Source: JBEKDJ01 sp050014415
GTDB lineage: Bacteria > Desulfobacterota > BSN033 > UBA1163
Direction: 5' to 3'
Assembly: GCA_050014415.1 (NCBI GenBank)
Contig: JBEKDJ010000190.1
Location: 1-8,696, forward strand
Length of the DNA stretch: 8,696 nt
Under the pieces are notes generated by a model. The model saw only the letters and a list, made by a program, of their open reading frames with translations, had not been told where the DNA came from and searched no databases. A program made the position numbers and the translations under genes. Positions 6,632-8,696 of the stretch are shown here, one piece after another (positions within the stretch are counted from its first letter, which is position 1; each line of letters begins with the position of its first letter).

Positions 6632-6678
6632 TTGACAATTAGATTTTGAAATATCTGTTTCGATTCGGAGGGCAGAGG
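6632..6678 (+). promoter_or_regulatory. Possible -35 box and strong ribosome binding site ahead of the MFS gene
   Basis: A perfect TTGACA lies at 6632-6637, immediately outside the MITE-like element. No good TATAAT match sits 16-18 bases further on (the region reads TATCTGTTT), so a sigma-70 promoter is only tentative. GGAGGG at 6667-6672 is 6 bases before ATG 6679 and clearly decides the start of the downstream gene. Confidence 0.35.
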
Positions 6679-7962
6679 ATGTTTTTGAAGTTACCCCAAT
6701 TCGAAAGCTTGCGAACATTGACCAAAGATGGTCGTCTCCTTTTCACGACTCGTATCGCCCGTCTCTTTGCATACGGGTTTCTTTCTGTGGTGCTCGTCCT
6801 CTACCTCGCCCAAGTCGGCCTGAACGAAGTGCAGATTGGACTTCTCCTGACCTTAACGCTTGTCGGAGACACAATCATCTCCCTCTGGATAACCACCTCT
6901 GCTGACCGTATCGGCAGGCAGAGGATGCTCATCGTGGGAGCCGGCCTCATGGTGTTCGCTGGGGTATTATTCGCATTAACCCGCGACTTTGTCCTCCTTT
7001 TGATTGCAGCAACAATCGGTGTGATCAGTCCAAGTGGTTACGAGGTCGGCCCTTTCTTGTCGATCGAGCAGGCCGGGTTGTCGGAGACTGTTCCAAGCGA
7101 AAGGCGAACACAGATTTTCGCCTGGTACAACCTCGTAGGCTCATTCGCCACGGCCCTGGGTTCTCTGGCAGGCGGCTCATTAGTGCAAGCCCTTCAGGGC
7201 CTCGGAACGAATCCATTGCTAAGCTACCGGGCCGTCGTAATTGGCTATGCTGCCATAGGGCTGCTGTTGGGCTTGTTATTCACGCAACTTACGTCGGCCA
7301 TAGAGATTTCCCAAGTCGCTGACCCTTCCCAAGAAACCAGAATCCGTTTCGGTCTCCACCGGTCGCGCGGGGTCGTGTTCAAGCTCTCTGCACTCTTCTC
7401 AATCGATGCATTTGCAGGTGGTTTCGTTTTGCAGAGTATCTTGGCTTACTGGTTTCACGTTCGTTACAATGTCTCGCCCGGGTTGCTGGGAAGCATTTTC
7501 TTCGGAGCGAATTTACTTGCTGGCGTCTCGGCCCTGACAGCCGCATGGGTGGCATCCAAGATCGGGCTGATCAGGACAATGGTATTCACACACATTCCCT
7601 CCAACATCTTATTGATCTTGGTCCCCCTCATGCCCAATCTACCATTATCAATCGCTGTCCTTCTGATGCGCTTTAGCATCTCGCAAATGGATGTGCCCAC
7701 CCGCCAGTCTTACACCATGGCTGTCGTGAGCCCGGATGAGCGATCTGCCGCCGCAGGCATTACTGGCATTGCGCGTACAACCGGCGCATCCCTGTCACCT
7801 GTCATCGCCGGACTATTGCTCGCTAAGGCAGCACTGCTGAGCGTCCCTTTCTTCTTGTCCGGCGGCCTCAAGATCATTTACGACATCTTGCTGTACCGCA
7901 GTTTCCGTGCCATCAAGCCGCCAGAAGAACAGACAGCACAAAACCCAAAAACACGAAGTTAA
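6679..7962 (+). CDS. Major facilitator superfamily (MFS) transporter, substrate unknown
   Basis: This is an inner-membrane permease of 427 residues with about 12 hydrophobic segments, the usual MFS length. A short cytoplasmic N-terminus precedes TM1 (about 24-45) and TM2 (50-72). The loop after TM2 carries TTSADRIGRQRM (72-83), which is MFS motif A (G-x-x-x-D-R-x-G-R-R-like, with Asp76, Arg77, Gly79). SERRTQIFAWYN (140-151) and the second-half PTRQSYTMAVVSPDERSAAAGITG (340-363) are conserved blocks common in efflux-type MFS_1 proteins. A polar central loop (about 205-233) separates the two six-helix halves. GGAGGG at 6667-6672 supports ATG 6679 over TTG 6646. The substrate cannot be read from the sequence. 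A sugar or organic-acid role suggested by the neighbouring operon is only conjecture, because a repeat element separates them. Confidence 0.88.
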   Translation: MFLKLPQFESLRTLTKDGRLLFTTRIARLFAYGFLSVVLVLYLAQVGLNEVQIGLLLTLTLVGDTIISLWITTSADRIGRQRMLIVGAGLMVFAGVLFALTRDFVLLLIAATIGVISPSGYEVGPFLSIEQAGLSETVPSERRTQIFAWYNLVGSFATALGSLAGGSLVQALQGLGTNPLLSYRAVVIGYAAIGLLLGLLFTQLTSAIEISQVADPSQETRIRFGLHRSRGVVFKLSALFSIDAFAGGFVLQSILAYWFHVRYNVSPGLLGSIFFGANLLAGVSALTAAWVASKIGLIRTMVFTHIPSNILLILVPLMPNLPLSIAVLLMRFSISQMDVPTRQSYTMAVVSPDERSAAAGITGIARTTGASLSPVIAGLLLAKAALLSVPFFLSGGLKIIYDILLYRSFRAIKPPEEQTAQNPKTRS

Positions 7963-8262
7963 TGTTGAGGTTAAGAATAGAAGAAAAACCGAATCAATAT
8001 CGAGCGTCAAAAGAAAATTCATAGAAACCAATGCTTGGTCATACTGAAGTCAGCAATGAATGAGGAATGTCTTGGCTCTTTGGACAGATACCTTCTGGAC
8101 ACGGGGAGTCGTCCTATTACTTCGAAATGGTCAGTCGCTTCAGATTAGCCGGCGAAACAAGATCCTAAGGACATGATGCTGGTGCACTGTCCGCCCTTTC
8201 ATTGTTGCTCGTAACTTCAATTAGTTAAAGACTTGGCGAAAGAGAATCGAGGGATAATGAAA

Positions 8263-8280
8263 TTTGCCATTAATGGTAAA
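8263..8280. repeat. 18-bp AT-rich palindrome, operator-like
   Basis: TTTGCCATTAATGGTAAA is symmetric around its centre except for one G/T pair at the fourth position. The size and AT-rich core resemble a dimeric regulator site. A second short palindrome, CTTCTT-A-AAGAAG, lies at 8309-8321, and a direct CCTGAG pair lies between them (8283-8288 and 8298-8303). No start codon with a good ribosome site follows closely on either strand, so a target gene cannot be named. Confidence 0.35.
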
Positions 8281-8364
8281 ACCCTGAGGCCTTATCTCCT
8301 GAGATTCACTTCTTAAAGAAGAAACGTAGCTTATTCCACTGATTGACAAACCCCTTAAAGACAC

Positions 8365-8391
8365 GGACCCACGGGCTTTGCCCGTGGGTCC
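8365..8391. terminator. Perfect 12-bp GC-rich hairpin, possible terminator or interspersed palindrome
   Basis: GGACCCACGGGC (8365-8376) pairs fully with GCCCGTGGGTCC (8380-8391) across a TTT loop. On the plus strand it is followed by TAACAAAC, and on the minus strand by GTGTCTTT, a weak T-rich tract. It lies 98 bases beyond the stop of the minus-strand gene and could end that transcript. It lies about 400 bases after the MFS stop. Its perfection could equally mark a dispersed palindromic repeat. Confidence 0.5.
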
Positions 8392-8489
8392 TAACAAACA
8401 CCCTGCAAGGACCGAACATCCGGTACCAGAGCAACTATTCATCCACGGATAGGGTCGTGGGTTCTGGATTGGAAGTCGCTGAGCTTAGA

Positions 8490-8696
8490 TTATGGCGTAA
8501 CCACTTGCCCATTAAAGGTGTATTTATTCCCGTTATCACAGGCTGCACTAAGCTGGAAGGTTCCTGAAGTAGGGTTCGGGTTCATTTTCCCTGAGAAAAC
8601 TCCAGTTTCAGACATCGCTCCAGTGATTGTGTAGACTCCATATGCATTTTTGCCTTTAGCATTCGTAAAGAAGAAATATCCCTCCATGTTAATGAG
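8490..8696 (-). CDS. Hypothetical beta-rich protein, C-terminal fragment (5' end outside window)
   Basis: The minus-strand frame is open from the right edge to TAA at 8492-8490, giving 68 residues. The text alternates short hydrophobic or aromatic strands with Gly/Asn/Ser turns: GYFFFTNAKGKNAYGVYTI, TGVFSGKMNP, TSGTFQLSAACDNGNKYTF, NGQVVTP. Such composition is typical of secreted or surface beta-sheet proteins and differs from the random text of the other frames here, so I think it is real. A Met lies at 8687, but only nine bases precede it and no ribosome site can be assessed. The gene therefore most likely continues beyond the window. There is one cysteine. I do not recognise a family and cannot assign a function. 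It converges with the MFS gene. Confidence 0.55.
   Translation of the reverse strand, partial: LINMEGYFFFTNAKGKNAYGVYTITGAMSETGVFSGKMNPNPTSGTFQLSAACDNGNKYTFNGQVVTP

Larger units (their letters stand above)
7963..8489. other. Gene-poor intergenic region between convergent genes
   Basis: No convincing coding frame was found on either strand in these 527 bases. Frames present are short, unlike any family I recognise, and cross the hairpin at 8365-8391. The stretch directly after the MFS stop has no clear terminator hairpin. The right half (8263-8391) holds three palindromic sequences listed separately. No tRNA arms or recognisable small-RNA scaffold were seen. Confidence 0.6.

Noticed and set aside
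6646..6648. TTG start for the MFS gene
   Set aside because: ATG 6679 has a strong GGAGGG six bases upstream. The additional 11 residues add nothing typical of the family.
8056..8148. 30-codon frame starting MNEECLGSLDRYLL
   Set aside because: No ribosome binding site of note, no recognised family, stops at TAG 8146-8148. It could be a decayed remnant, but the sequence does not show it.
8221..8442. 73-codon minus-strand frame
   Set aside because: It crosses the hairpin and palindromes and has no family resemblance; treated as chance.
8343..8567. 74-codon plus-strand frame
   Set aside because: It runs through the perfect hairpin at 8365-8391 and lies antisense to the more protein-like minus-strand frame; low plausibility.
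1..8696. CRISPR array, tRNA or rRNA genes, toxin-antitoxin or defence genes
   Set aside because: No regularly spaced direct repeats, no tRNA arm pattern and no such protein motifs were seen on either strand.

Overview
The window carries a compact, same-strand cluster for glucose-6-phosphate metabolism. It spans the end of a transaldolase gene, then gnd, zwf, pgl, glk and pgi (1 to about 6380). It continues with a repeat-bearing spacer (6381-6678), an MFS transporter gene (6679-7962), a gene-poor stretch (7963-8489) and the 3' end of an unrecognised gene on the minus strand (8490-8696). Base composition is intermediate (around half G+C by eye). Shine-Dalgarno sites of the GGAGG type precede several genes. 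The short-form 6-phosphogluconate dehydrogenase, the TSETS-type Pgi and the C-run/G-run palindromic repeat recall Deltaproteobacteria in the broad sense, Nitrospirota or NC10-like bacteria. That placement is an impression from family resemblance, not a demonstrated one.

Layout: the tal fragment (1-195) and gnd (293-1258) are separated by 97 bases holding a small inverted repeat. From gnd to pgi the genes run closely: gnd ends 13 bases before the preferred zwf start, zwf and pgl overlap by four bases (GTGA), pgl and glk are 67 bases apart, and glk and pgi 36 bases apart. This looks like one operon. Glk phosphorylates glucose, Pgi links glucose-6-P to fructose-6-P, and Zwf, Pgl and Gnd form the oxidative pentose phosphate branch giving ribulose-5-P and reduced nicotinamide cofactor. 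Transaldolase returns carbon to glycolysis.

The spacer after pgi holds a roughly 150-bp MITE-like element with 25-bp imperfect terminal inverted repeats and internal C-run/G-run palindromes. It separates the sugar operon from an MFS permease of unknown substrate, which has its own strong ribosome binding site and possibly its own promoter. The region after the permease has no convincing gene. It holds two AT-rich palindromes and a perfect 12-bp GC-rich hairpin. The minus-strand fragment at the right edge reads as a beta-rich, glycine-rich C-terminus and converges on the permease gene.

No new defence, mobile or biosynthetic system is visible. The most notable points are an altered active-site signature in Zwf (DHYL-A-M-E where DHYL-G-K-E is usual), the palindromic element, the overlap and start ambiguities at gene junctions, and the 8365-8391 hairpin.
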